From positions 32,771 through 96,770 of the forward strand of contig NZ_JALIEA010000010.1 of NCBI RefSeq assembly GCF_022869005.1: a DNA stretch of 64,000 bases, in the 5' to 3' direction. A program made the translations under genes and the position numbers. Shown one piece after another: positions 1 to 8,207 of this stretch (its first letter is position 1; the number at the start of each line of letters is the position of its first letter). Under the pieces are notes generated by a model. The model made no database searches. It was given only the letters and a program-made list of their open reading frames with translations, and was not told where the DNA came from. Source of the DNA: Corynebacterium kalidii (GTDB lineage: Bacteria > Actinomycetota > Actinomycetes > Mycobacteriales > Mycobacteriaceae).

Positions 1-336
1 GGCGTGTGGGTCTCGATGTTCTTCGGCATCATCGCCACCCGTTTCCGCGACGTCGCCCCGCTGCTGGAGTCGCTGGTGCAGCTGCTGTTCTACATGACCC
101 CGATCGTGTGGACCACCAAGACACTGCTGGAGCAGGGGGGTGCCGTCGCCGAGCGTGCCCGGATCGCGGAGATCAACCCGCTGTTCCACTACCTCAGTGT
201 CGTCCGCGGCCCCATGATCAATGAACCGGTCGAGCTGCATTCGTGGATCATCGTCGCCGTCCTCACGGTGCTCGGCACCCTGTTCGCCATGGTGTTCATG
301 CGCCAGTGGCGCTCGCGCGTGAGCTACTGGGTCTAG
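1..336 (+). CDS. wzm: ABC transporter permease, galactan export (Wzm-like), 3' part
   Basis: The 5' end lies outside the window; about 112 C-terminal residues are visible. Two hydrophobic segments (a FFGIIATR stretch near the start and an IIVAVLTVLGTLFAMVFM stretch near the end) and the ending RVSYWV fit the C-terminus of an ABC-2 polysaccharide exporter permease. The ATPase follows after 13 nt with its own Shine-Dalgarno, so the two are one operon. In mycobacteria the pair Rv3783/Rv3781 exports lipid-linked galactan across the plasma membrane. The family call rests on the neighbour and the membrane pattern. Confidence 0.85.
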   Translation, partial: GVWVSMFFGIIATRFRDVAPLLESLVQLLFYMTPIVWTTKTLLEQGGAVAERARIAEINPLFHYLSVVRGPMINEPVELHSWIIVAVLTVLGTLFAMVFMRQWRSRVSYWV

Positions 337-349
337 AAGGAGTACACAC

Positions 350-1138
350 ATGGTTTCCATCGACACCTACGACGCCTGCGTCGACTTCCCCATCTTCGAC
401 GCCAAGTCCCGTTCCCTGAAGAAGGCCTTCCTCGGCGCCGCCGGCGGTGCCATCGGACGCAACTCCGACAACACCGTCGTCGTCGAGGCCCTGCGCGACG
501 TGAACCTGCACCTCAAGGAGGGTGACCGGATCGGCCTGGTCGGCCACAACGGTGCCGGCAAGTCCACACTGCTGCGGCTGCTCTCCGGGATCTACGAACC
601 CACCCGCGGGTCCGCCGTGGTCAAGGGGCGCGTGGCACCGGTCTTCGACCTGGGTGTGGGCATGGACCCGGAGATCAGCGGCTACGAGAACATCATCATC
701 CGTGGGCTGTTCCTCGGCGAGAGCCGTAAGTCCATGGAGAAGAAGATGGACGAGATCGCGGAGTTCACCGAGCTCGGCGACTACCTGTCGATGCCGCTGC
801 GCACCTACTCCACGGGTATGCGCGTGCGTGTCGCGCTGGGTGTGGTGACCTCGATCGAGCCGGAGATCCTCCTGCTGGACGAGGGCATCGGCGCGGTGGA
901 CGCGGCGTTCATGGAGAAGGCGCGGGTCCGGCTGCAGGCACTGGTCGAGAAGTCCGGCATCCTGGTGTTCGCCTCCCACTCCAACGAGTTCCTGGCGCAG
1001 CTGTGCGATTCGGCGCTGTGGGTCGACCACGGTCAGATCCGTTCATGTGGGCCGGTCGACGAGATCGTCGGGGCCTACGAGGGGCCGCACGCCGCCGAGC
1101 ACGTCCGCGGCGTCCTGAAGGGGCTGGGGCGGCTCTGA
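350..1138 (+). CDS. wzt: ABC transporter ATP-binding protein, galactan export (Wzt-like)
   Basis: The 262-residue ATPase powers export of lipid-linked galactan with the preceding permease. Walker A GHNGAGKST is at residues 65-73, a short signature STGMRVR follows at about 154-160, Walker B ILLLDEG is at about 173-179, and the H-loop His is at about 210 (FASHS). A strong Shine-Dalgarno (GAAGGAG) lies 7-8 nt before the ATG. The protein has the short Rv3781-like form without a C-terminal carbohydrate-binding domain. In Mycobacterium glfT1 lies next to this gene; here it is 7 kb downstream (8208). Confidence 0.93.
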   Translation: MVSIDTYDACVDFPIFDAKSRSLKKAFLGAAGGAIGRNSDNTVVVEALRDVNLHLKEGDRIGLVGHNGAGKSTLLRLLSGIYEPTRGSAVVKGRVAPVFDLGVGMDPEISGYENIIIRGLFLGESRKSMEKKMDEIAEFTELGDYLSMPLRTYSTGMRVRVALGVVTSIEPEILLLDEGIGAVDAAFMEKARVRLQALVEKSGILVFASHSNEFLAQLCDSALWVDHGQIRSCGPVDEIVGAYEGPHAAEHVRGVLKGLGRL

Positions 1139-1174
1139 ACCCGTCCCTGCTCCGGCTGTCCTAGGATGAGGAGC

Positions 1175-2083
1175 ATGACCACCACCGGAGACAGGGAGCC
1201 GCACCTCCGTGAGATGGGCGCGTTCCTACGCACACGGCGCGGGGAGCTGTCGCCCGGGGACGTCGGGGTCAGCCGGGCGAACCGGCGCAGCCGGGTGACC
1301 GGCCTGCGTCGGGAGGAGGTCGCCGACCTGGCACGGATCAGCGGCGACTACTACGCCCGGATCGAGCAGGGGCGTCTGGCGCCCTCCCCCGCCGTACTCG
1401 CCGCCCTGGTCTCCGCCCTCAAGTTGGACGGTGACCAGGCGGAGTACCTCGGGGCCCTCGCCGACCATGCTGCGGCACCCAGTCACGCCCTGGGGGCGGT
1501 GTCGCCGTCCCAGGACGGACAGCCGTCCGACTCCGGCACGGTCCGGCCGCAGGTGATGCGGCTACTCGACCAGCTCACCGAGACACCCGCCCTGGTCATG
1601 GGGCCCCGGACGGACATCCTGGCCTGGAATCCGCTGGCGGCCAGGGTCTACGTGGACTTCGGCGCGCTGGCACCCGACCAGCGCAACTACGTCCGCCTGA
1701 TCTTCACCGACCAGCGGATGCGGTGGCTCTTCGACGACTGGGAGTCCGTGGCCCGGTCGTGTGTGGCGATCCTGCGCCGGGAGGCCGCCGCCAACCCGTC
1801 CGATCCCCGGCTGACGTCGCTGGTCGGCGAGCTCACCGTCGCCGATGATGACTTCGCACGCTGGTGGGCGGCGCACGACGTGGCACGCCAGGACTTCGGG
1901 ACGAAGGTCCTGCACCACCCCGAGGTCGGCGACCTGACACTCGACTGGGAGATCTTCCGTTACGGCACTGCCCCGGACCAGCAGCTCATCCTCAACTCCG
2001 TGGAGCCCGGGTCGGCCACCCAGCAGCGGCTGGCCACCCTGATGAGGCCGGTGAACCCGATAACCCAGGAAGATTTTTCCTAG
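1175..2083 (+). CDS. XRE-family regulator with MmyB-like ligand-binding domain
   Basis: The product is a 302-residue regulator. An N-terminal XRE helix-turn-helix (about residues 10-75, containing GLRREEVADLARISGDYYARIEQGR) is followed by a C-terminal domain typical of MmyB-like regulators (LAWNPLAARVYVDFGALAPDQRNYVRLIF), thought to bind a small or fatty ligand. A TAGGAT hexamer at 1162-1167 sits 7 nt before the ATG at 1175, suggesting a leaderless start there rather than at the in-frame ATG at 1166. Regulators of this type commonly sit beside an oxidoreductase or hydrolase they control; the hydrolase at 2179 is the likely target. Confidence 0.88.
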   Translation: MTTTGDREPHLREMGAFLRTRRGELSPGDVGVSRANRRSRVTGLRREEVADLARISGDYYARIEQGRLAPSPAVLAALVSALKLDGDQAEYLGALADHAAAPSHALGAVSPSQDGQPSDSGTVRPQVMRLLDQLTETPALVMGPRTDILAWNPLAARVYVDFGALAPDQRNYVRLIFTDQRMRWLFDDWESVARSCVAILRREAAANPSDPRLTSLVGELTVADDDFARWWAAHDVARQDFGTKVLHHPEVGDLTLDWEIFRYGTAPDQQLILNSVEPGSATQQRLATLMRPVNPITQEDFS

Positions 2084-2178
2084 GCTGGAACCGTGTCTGG
2101 TACGGCCGCCGGACCCGCGCCACACTGGTACACGTCCGGTCGACACCGGAATTACCGTCCATAACCGAGGAGAACACG

Positions 2179-3123
2179 ATGGCCACCGCCACCAACGTCA
2201 AGAACGCCACCTTCCGCAACCCCGACATGTACTGGGACATCGCTGCGAGCATCTACTTCCCGCCGGAGTTCGACGAAAACAAGACCTACCCGGCGGTCGT
2301 CACGGCGCACCCGATCGGCTCCTGCAAGGAGCAGACCTCCGGCAACATCTACGGCACCGCGCTGGCCGAGGCCGGTAACGTCGTCATCGCCTTCGACGCC
2401 AGCTTCCAGGGCGCCAGCGGCGGGACCCCCCGTTTCCGCGAGGACCCGGCCGAGCGCGTCGAGGATTTCCGTCGTGTCGTCGACTACCTCGTCACCCTGC
2501 CCTACGTCGACGCCGACCGTATCGGCGTGCTCGGCGTGTGCGGCGGTGGTGGCTACACCCTCAGCGCCGCGCTGACCGAGAAGCGTTTCAAGGCCGTCGT
2601 CTCGATCACCGGTGTGAACTTCGGGCGCATGCAGCGCGAGACCGCAGCCGCCGGCGAGGGCGGCGTCATCGGCGCACTGCGGGGCGTCGCCGCCCAGCGC
2701 ACCGCCGAGGCCCGCGGTGCCGAGAGCGCCGTCAGCGGCATGCTGCCCGAGACCGCGGAGCAGGCCGCCGCCGTCGGCGACATCGACATCGTCGAGGCCT
2801 TCGACTACTACCGCACCGACCGTGGCCGCGAGGACAACGGCTGCGTGCTGTTCGAGGCCGCCCACGGTGCCACCGCACTGGGCTGGGACGCCTTCCACCT
2901 GGCCGATGAGCTGCTGGACCAGCCGCTAATGGTGGTCGTCGGCGACAAGCAGGGTGCATTCGGCGCGTACAAGGACGGCAAGGAAATCTACGCCAAGGCC
3001 GCCTCCACCGACAAGGAGCTCGTCGAACTCCACGATGTGTCACACTACGACCTGTACGACCAGCCGAATGGCGCCGGCGAGGCGCTCAAGAAGGTCATCC
3101 CGTTCTTCGCGGAGAAGCTCTGA
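2179..3123 (+). CDS. Alpha/beta hydrolase, dienelactone-hydrolase-like
   Basis: The product has 314 residues. The nucleophile elbow is GVCGG (residues 119-123), so the predicted nucleophile is Cys121, as in dienelactone hydrolases, not Ser. A likely acid region (VVVGDKQGAFG) and a His in DVSHYDLYD follow near the C-terminus. The start is fixed by GAGGAG seven bases before the ATG. There is no signal peptide, so it is cytoplasmic. The substrate is unknown; it is probably regulated by the preceding XRE/MmyB protein. Confidence 0.85.
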   Translation: MATATNVKNATFRNPDMYWDIAASIYFPPEFDENKTYPAVVTAHPIGSCKEQTSGNIYGTALAEAGNVVIAFDASFQGASGGTPRFREDPAERVEDFRRVVDYLVTLPYVDADRIGVLGVCGGGGYTLSAALTEKRFKAVVSITGVNFGRMQRETAAAGEGGVIGALRGVAAQRTAEARGAESAVSGMLPETAEQAAAVGDIDIVEAFDYYRTDRGREDNGCVLFEAAHGATALGWDAFHLADELLDQPLMVVVGDKQGAFGAYKDGKEIYAKAASTDKELVELHDVSHYDLYDQPNGAGEALKKVIPFFAEKL

Positions 3124-3158
3124 GGAAGAATACGGTCCGTGGGCCCGTTCCCGCACGG

Positions 3159-3998
3159 GTGCTGCTCGCCGGGTGTGGACGGGTCGGCGTCCGGCTCGCG
3201 GAACGTCTCACCGCACGCGGCGCCGAGGTGTTCGCTCTACGCCGCCATGCCGCGGACCTACCGTCCTGTGTGACTCCCCTGTCCGTCGACCTGCTGTCAC
3301 CGGCCCCCGGGCCGCTGCCGCGGGTGGACGCGATGGTCGTCACCCTCACCCCAGGCATCGGCGGGCCGGAGGACCCGCACGGCTACCTCACCGCACTCCG
3401 CCACCTCGCGACCGCACTCCCCGACCTCCCCTCCCGGACCGTGTTCGTCTCGTCCACCGGCGTCTTCGACCGCCCGACGCAGGACCGCCCGCTGACGGAG
3501 GACGACGCCCCTCGCCCCGTCTCACCGAGGGCGGTCACCTTGGCCGACGGTGAGGCGCTGGCCAGGGAACTCTTCGGCGCCCACGTGGTCCGTCCCGCCG
3601 GGATCTACGGCCCGGGACGGGAGTTCCTGCTGCGCACCGTGCGCGACGGAACCCCCGTCAACTACCGCCGACGGACCAACCGGATCCACGAGACCGACCT
3701 GGTGCGCACACTCGAGGTGATGCTCGACGCGGCCGGGCCCCCGTCGGTGCTGCACGCTGTCGACGGACAGCCCGCGGAGCTCGGCGATATCGTCTCCTTC
3801 ATCGCCGACGAGCTCGGAGTCGAGGCCCCTCCGCAGACCACAGCGGACGAACCCGCCGGCACCTACATCGACGGATCCGCCCTGGGCCGTTTCCTGGGCG
3901 GGCTGCACTACCCCGGCTACATCCAGGGGTACCGGGAGATGATCGGGGGCGGGGTCCTACGCGGAAATCAGCGGTCCTCGGGGTGTGCGTCCTCGTAG
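3159..3998 (+). CDS. NAD(P)-binding SDR / nucleoside-diphosphate-sugar epimerase-like protein
   Basis: This 279-residue protein opens with a nucleotide-binding motif (MLLAGCGRVGVRLAERL), followed by VFVSSTGVFD and HVVRPAGIYGPGR, typical of the atypical SDR group that includes the YeeZ-like proteins. The catalytic Tyr-x3-Lys is not obvious, so it may act as a reductase-like or regulatory protein. The only in-frame start downstream of the hydrolase stop is GTG 3159. The 3' end overlaps the convergent lsr2 by 31 bp. Substrate unknown. Confidence 0.72.
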   Translation: MLLAGCGRVGVRLAERLTARGAEVFALRRHAADLPSCVTPLSVDLLSPAPGPLPRVDAMVVTLTPGIGGPEDPHGYLTALRHLATALPDLPSRTVFVSSTGVFDRPTQDRPLTEDDAPRPVSPRAVTLADGEALARELFGAHVVRPAGIYGPGREFLLRTVRDGTPVNYRRRTNRIHETDLVRTLEVMLDAAGPPSVLHAVDGQPAELGDIVSFIADELGVEAPPQTTADEPAGTYIDGSALGRFLGGLHYPGYIQGYREMIGGGVLRGNQRSSGCASS

Positions 3999-4357
3999 GC
4001 GCTGATCACGTCGGCGGCGATCCGGCCACGGGCGGAGACCTCACGCCCGGTCTCGCGCGCCCACTCGCGGATGCGGCCGTTGCGTGCGGCATCGGCGGAC
4101 GACGTGGACGCCCCGGCCTTCCCGGACGTTCCCCGTCCTGCACCGGCGGACGCGGTACCGGTCGCGGTACGGGGCAGCTTACGCGCCACCTTCAGGTACG
4201 GCTCGAGCTCCTCGGCAAGGATCTCCGCGTTCAGCTCGGACAGGTCCAGGACGTACTCGGAGCCGCGGTAGCCGAGCTTCACGGTCCGCACCTCGTCAGG
4301 CGCGAGTTCCTCGCGGTCGATATCGTCAACGTAGGTGATCACAGTTCGTCGTCCCAT
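3968..4357 (-). CDS. lsr2: Lsr2, nucleoid-associated xenogeneic silencer
   Basis: Lsr2 is an H-NS-like DNA-bridging protein that binds the minor groove of AT-rich DNA and silences foreign genes. The 129-residue sequence has the N-terminal dimerisation domain (residues 1-62, starting MGRRTVITYVDDIDREEL), an Ala/Gly/Ser linker, and the DNA-binding domain with the R-G-R hook at residues 110-112 and the DVISAYEDAH ending. A TAGGCT hexamer (minus strand, 4370-4365) lies 7 nt before the ATG, so the mRNA is probably leaderless. It overlaps the convergent SDR gene by 31 bp. Confidence 0.95.
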   Translation of the reverse strand: MGRRTVITYVDDIDREELAPDEVRTVKLGYRGSEYVLDLSELNAEILAEELEPYLKVARKLPRTATGTASAGAGRGTSGKAGASTSSADAARNGRIREWARETGREVSARGRIAADVISAYEDAHPEDR

Positions 4358-4415
4358 TCGTGTCAGCCTACCACCGGCCGGCGGCGGCACCGGTCCCCCG
4401 GCACGACCGGGCAGG

Positions 4416-5480
4416 TCAGCTGCCGCAGCACCCCGGGGCGCACACCGCACCGTCCACGCCCACGCCGTAGTCGGGGACGCACCCCTGTCGCTCAGCCCCC
4501 TCCCCCAGGGCCAGGTCGACGACCATCTCCGCGAAGAGGGGTGCGAGCCCCGGCGTCGCCGTCCGGACCATCTCGACACCCAGTTCCGCGGCGGTCTCCG
4601 CGGCCTCGGTGTCGAGGTCCCAGAGCACCTCGACATGGTCGGCGAGGAAGCCGACCGGACACAGCACCACCGGGCGGGTGTTCCCCGCGGCGACGCGGGC
4701 CCGCAGGTGGTCGCTGATGTCCGGGGCCAGCCAGGGCACCGACGGCGGCCCCGAGCGGGACTGCCACGCCACCTCCGGCTCCACCCCTGCCGCCCCGTCC
4801 CCGACCGCGAAGGAACTGTGGTCACGGATCAACCGTGCACTGTCACGGACCTGACGGGAGTAGAGGTGACCGCCGTCCGCGGGCGGGCCGGACTCCGCGT
4901 CGGCACGGAGGGGGACCGAATGCGCGGTGAAGACGAGGTCGGCGTCGGCACCGGCACCGGAGAGGGACGCCCTGGCGGCGTCCACGGCACGGGCGAACGC
5001 GGTGATGAACAGCGGATGGGCGTGGAACTGCGGTAGGCGCTGCAGACGTGGCGGGACCAGCCCGGCGTCGACGACGGCGCGGCGGGCCCGGGCGACGTCC
5101 TCGTGGTACTGCCGGCACCCCGAGTAGCCACCCCAGGCGGAGGTGGCGAAGACTGCGGCGGAGCGGACGCCGTCACGGGCCATCGTCTCCACCGTGGACT
5201 CGACGAACGGGTGCCAGTTGCGGTTGCCGAAGTAGACGGGGACGTCGGCCCCGCGCGACCGCAGTTCGGTACGGATGCGGTCGATCATCCGGCGGTTGAG
5301 GTCATTCAGCGGGCTTTTGCCACCGAGGGCGTAGTAATGCTCGCCGACGTCCCTGAGTCGCTCGCGCGGTATTCCACGGCCACGGGTCACATTCTCCAGG
5401 AAAGGGATCACGTCGTCCTCCCGCTCGGGGCCACCGAACGAGAGGACCAGCAGGGCATCGGGTTGTCTGCGTGCAGTCAC
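4416..5480 (-). CDS. hemH: Ferrochelatase (coproporphyrin ferrochelatase type)
   Basis: The enzyme inserts Fe2+ into the porphyrin near the end of haem synthesis; actinobacteria use the coproporphyrin-dependent branch (CpfC). The 354-residue sequence begins ALLVLSFGGPEREDDVIPFLENV and contains SPLNDLNRRM and VYFGNRNWHPF. Cys in YSGCRQY and the C-terminal CAPGCCGS cluster are consistent with the [2Fe-2S] cluster known from actinobacterial ferrochelatases. I start at GTG 5480; a longer in-frame start (ATG 5513) adds 11 residues of weak quality. It is divergent from the HTH gene at 5600 across a promoter region with two palindromes. Confidence 0.93.
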   Translation of the reverse strand: MTARRQPDALLVLSFGGPEREDDVIPFLENVTRGRGIPRERLRDVGEHYYALGGKSPLNDLNRRMIDRIRTELRSRGADVPVYFGNRNWHPFVESTVETMARDGVRSAAVFATSAWGGYSGCRQYHEDVARARRAVVDAGLVPPRLQRLPQFHAHPLFITAFARAVDAARASLSGAGADADLVFTAHSVPLRADAESGPPADGGHLYSRQVRDSARLIRDHSSFAVGDGAAGVEPEVAWQSRSGPPSVPWLAPDISDHLRARVAAGNTRPVVLCPVGFLADHVEVLWDLDTEAAETAAELGVEMVRTATPGLAPLFAEMVVDLALGEGAERQGCVPDYGVGVDGAVCAPGCCGS

Positions 5481-5516
5481 CCCCTCACCGTACGCCACCG
5501 ATCCAGCTATCACCTC

Positions 5517-5528
5517 ACCTAGCTAGGT
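5517..5528. promoter_or_regulatory. 12-bp perfect palindrome in the hemH / HTH divergent promoter
   Basis: ACCTAGCTAGGT is its own reverse complement. It overlaps the AT-rich promoter zone between hemH and the HTH gene and shares the CTAGCT half-site with the second palindrome at 5583. It looks like an operator, with the adjacent HTH protein as the simplest candidate ligand. It does not match the 19-bp DtxR consensus. Confidence 0.5.
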
Positions 5529-5582
5529 ATAACCACACGTATTACCCCGAAAAAGACGACTTAGAGGAACAATCTTTCTTCA

Positions 5583-5595
5583 CTAGCTAAGCTAG
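5583..5595. promoter_or_regulatory. Inverted repeat CTAGCT-A-AGCTAG just before the HTH gene
   Basis: Perfect 6-bp arms flank one base and end 5 nt before the ATG at 5600. The arms match those of the palindrome at 5517, 66 bp upstream, in a locally AT-rich stretch. The position at the translation start would suit autorepression by the HTH protein. Confidence 0.5.
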
Positions 5596-5599
5596 CAAC

Positions 5600-6058
5600 A
5601 TGACCGGTCTCCCCGATCCCCCTCACGATCACCGTCGCGGACGCCCCACACCGCCGGTCGTCCTCACGGACGCCGAACGCGCGACCCTCACCGGCTGGGC
5701 GCACGACGCCACCTCCGGGACCGCGCTCGCACTGCGCTCGCGGATCATCCTCGCCTGCGCGACCGGCGCGACGAACACGCAGGTGGCGACCACCCTGGGG
5801 GTCTCCCGTCCGACCGTCGGCAAATGGCGCAGCCGGTTCCTGGAACTCCGTCTCGACGGCCTGACCGACGAACCCCGGCCGGGTCGCCCACCCCGGATGA
5901 CCATGGAGGAGATCCGGGAGATCCTCGCGACCCCGCCGACACGTCGGGGAAGGCCCGTGGGTTGGACACGGCGTGAACTGGCGCGCCAGACCGGCCTGTC
6001 GGCGTCGACAGTGGGACGCATCTGGAAGAACCTCGACCTCCCCGACACGGCCCGGTAG
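5600..6058 (+). CDS. Stand-alone helix-turn-helix protein related to the N-terminus of IS630-family transposases
   Basis: The product has 152 residues. Residues 22-95 (LTDAERATLTGWA ... ALRSRIILACATGATNTQVATTLGVSRPTVGKWRSRFLELRLDGLTDEPRPGRP) match the N-terminal DNA-binding region of IS630-type transposases, and a second HTH (WTRRELARQTGLSASTVGRIWKNL) follows. The reading frame then stops; the DDE catalytic domain is absent and no remnant of it is seen downstream. It may be a truncated transposase or a domain recruited as a regulator. Two related palindromes upstream favour the second. Confidence 0.7.
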   Translation: MTGLPDPPHDHRRGRPTPPVVLTDAERATLTGWAHDATSGTALALRSRIILACATGATNTQVATTLGVSRPTVGKWRSRFLELRLDGLTDEPRPGRPPRMTMEEIREILATPPTRRGRPVGWTRRELARQTGLSASTVGRIWKNLDLPDTAR

Positions 6059-6130
6059 CCGCAGGGGAGCCTGCACGGTACCCGCCGACAGCCGTAACGT
6101 GACGGAAACACGACCGGTTATGATGACCAC

Positions 6131-6613
6131 ATGTCAACGGACTACTGGTACGACGGTGCCGACCCCGCCGTGGCGCTCCTGCATGCCGTACGGCGTTTCC
6201 GGGCCGCCGACCAGGAGATGCGCCGGCGCACCGGCGCAGACATGGGCCTCAACGCCACCGACACCGAAGCCGTCCGTCACATCATCTCCGCCGAACGCGC
6301 CGGCAGCCCCCTGACCGCCAGAGGACTCGCCGACACCCTGCACATCTCCACCGCGGCGACAGCCAAACTCCTCAACCGGTTGACCGCGTCAGGCCACGTC
6401 CGGCGCGCCCCGCACCCCGGCGACCGACGCTCGGTGATCATCGTGGCCACCGACCTCACCCACGACGAAGTCGACGAGTGGCTCTCCCCGATGCACGGGA
6501 GGATGCTGCAGGCCGCCCGCGACGTCCCCGCCGGTGACCGCCGCGCCGTCATCGGCTTCCTCGACGCCCTGGTCGAGGCCGTCACCCCGGACGACGCCGC
6601 ACGGGACCACTGA
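6131..6613 (+). CDS. MarR-family transcriptional regulator
   Basis: The 160-residue protein has a winged-helix core (LNATDTEAVRHIISAERAGSPLTARGLADTLHISTAATAKLLNRLTASGHVRRAPHPGDRRSVIIVAT) with the MarR wing signature DRRSV. A TATGAT hexamer at 6119-6124 lies 6 nt before the ATG, giving a leaderless start. The SDR-DUF2867 gene starts 18 nt downstream but has its own -10-like element. Ligand and targets cannot be told from sequence. Confidence 0.9.
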   Translation: MSTDYWYDGADPAVALLHAVRRFRAADQEMRRRTGADMGLNATDTEAVRHIISAERAGSPLTARGLADTLHISTAATAKLLNRLTASGHVRRAPHPGDRRSVIIVATDLTHDEVDEWLSPMHGRMLQAARDVPAGDRRAVIGFLDALVEAVTPDDAARDH

Positions 6614-6631
6614 GGTGCCTACGCTGGTGCC

Positions 6632-8146
6632 ATGGACATCCTCGTCACCGGCGCCTCGGGCTACATCGGCGGACGCCTCATCCCTGAGCTCCTCGCCGCG
6701 GGGCACCGCGTCCGCGCCGCCTCCCGCCACCCCGACGGGCTGACCCGCTTCGACTGGTACGACGATGTCGACGCCGTACGCGCCGACCTGTCCGACCCCT
6801 CGTCCCTGGCCGCGGCGGTCGACGGCGTCGAGGTCGTCTACTACCTCGTGCACTCCATGGGCGACGGCACCGGCACCAGTTTCGAGGACGCCGAGAGCGC
6901 TGCCGCGACGAACCTCGCCGAGGCCGCGGCGGCCGCCGGCGTCTCACGGATCATCTACCTCTCGGGCATGCACCCGCCGGACCGTGCGCTGGAGGAGCTG
7001 TCCCAGCACATGCGCTCACGCGAACGCGTGGCCAGGATCCTGCTCGGGGGCACCGTCCCCGCGGTGGTGCTGCGTGCGGCCACGGTGATCGGATCAGGCT
7101 CGGCGTCCTTCGAGATCATCCGTCACCTCACCGAACGGCTGCCGGTGATGGTCGCACCACAGTGGATCAACAACCGCATCGAACCGGTCAGTGTGCGGGA
7201 CGTCCTGCACTATCTCGTCCACGCCGCCGACGCGGCCGGTCTCGACGGGGTCAACGACCAGTTCGACGTGGGCTGCGGGCAGACCTACCGGTTCTCGGAC
7301 CTGCTGCGGATCTACGGCCGGATCCGTGGTCTACGTCGCCTGATCACCGCCGTCCCTGTCCCGTTGCCGGTGGACCAGCTGTCCGGCGGATGGATCGGCC
7401 TGGTCACCCCGGTCCCCCGTTCCCTGGCGGTGCCACTGGCACAGTCCATGGCCGAGGACGCCGTGACCACCGACGGCCACCGGATCCGGGACGTCCTCCC
7501 CGACCCGCCCGGCGGCCTGGCCGACTACCCCACGGCGGTACATCGGGCCCTGCAGCGTGAAGCCACCGGCGAGGTCCCGACGTCCTGGGACCGGTCCTGG
7601 CAGTCCACCGACGTCGGTGCGGAGTCGCCCACCGACCCGGACTGGTCGGGGGAGACGGTGTACACCGACAGCCGTGAGGCCCGGACGACGGCGACGGTGG
7701 AGCAGGTGTGGCGGGTCGTGGAGTCCATCGGCGGGCGCAACGGCTGGTACTCCACGCCTCTGCTGTGGAACGTGCGCGGCATCATGGACCGGCTCGTCGG
7801 TGGCCCGGGCCTGGGAGGACGCCGCGACCCCCGCCACCTCGCCACCGGTGACCGCGTGGACTGGTGGCGGGTGGAACGCATCGACCGTCCGCACCTGCTG
7901 GTCCTCCGCGCGGAGATGAAGGTCAGCGGGCAGGCGTGGCTGATCCTCCGGGTCGACGGCACCGACGAGGCAGACGGCGCCGACGGCGCCGACGGGGACC
8001 GGGCGACCACCGTCTACCGGCAGGACGCGGTCTTCCTGCCCCGCGGACTGCGCGGACGGGCCTACTGGTGGGTCGTCGCCCCGTTCCATGCGGCGGTCTT
8101 CCCGCTGATGAAGCGAAACATCATCGCCGCGGCGGCCAGGGAATGA
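6632..8146 (+). CDS. NAD(P)H-binding SDR fused to a DUF2867 domain
   Basis: The 504-residue protein has an N-terminal atypical SDR domain with the nucleotide motif TGASGYIGGRL (about residues 6-16), VVYYLVHSM, and RAATVIGSGSASFEIIRHL, then a C-terminal DUF2867 region (about 340-500, containing GGRNGWYSTPLLWNVRGIMDRLVGGPGL). This architecture is known from YbjT-like proteins of unclear substrate, perhaps quinone or lipid related. TACGCT at 6620-6625 is 6 nt before the ATG, so it is probably leaderless. A short Asp/Gly/Ala repeat (EADGADGADGD) lies near residue 450. Confidence 0.85.
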   Translation: MDILVTGASGYIGGRLIPELLAAGHRVRAASRHPDGLTRFDWYDDVDAVRADLSDPSSLAAAVDGVEVVYYLVHSMGDGTGTSFEDAESAAATNLAEAAAAAGVSRIIYLSGMHPPDRALEELSQHMRSRERVARILLGGTVPAVVLRAATVIGSGSASFEIIRHLTERLPVMVAPQWINNRIEPVSVRDVLHYLVHAADAAGLDGVNDQFDVGCGQTYRFSDLLRIYGRIRGLRRLITAVPVPLPVDQLSGGWIGLVTPVPRSLAVPLAQSMAEDAVTTDGHRIRDVLPDPPGGLADYPTAVHRALQREATGEVPTSWDRSWQSTDVGAESPTDPDWSGETVYTDSREARTTATVEQVWRVVESIGGRNGWYSTPLLWNVRGIMDRLVGGPGLGGRRDPRHLATGDRVDWWRVERIDRPHLLVLRAEMKVSGQAWLILRVDGTDEADGADGADGDRATTVYRQDAVFLPRGLRGRAYWWVVAPFHAAVFPLMKRNIIAAAARE

Positions 8147-8207
8147 CCATGTAGGTCCGGCGCCGCCGACGCCTGCCCCCGCGGCACGGCGTGGCAGAAT
8201 GACACGC

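Noticed and set aside
5517..5528. DtxR or haem-regulator box upstream of hemH
   Set aside because: The palindrome ACCTAGCTAGGT lacks the 19-bp DtxR pattern; half-sites point the wrong way.
5600..6130. Complete IS630 insertion sequence
   Set aside because: No DDE domain, no downstream continuation in any frame and no terminal inverted repeats were seen.
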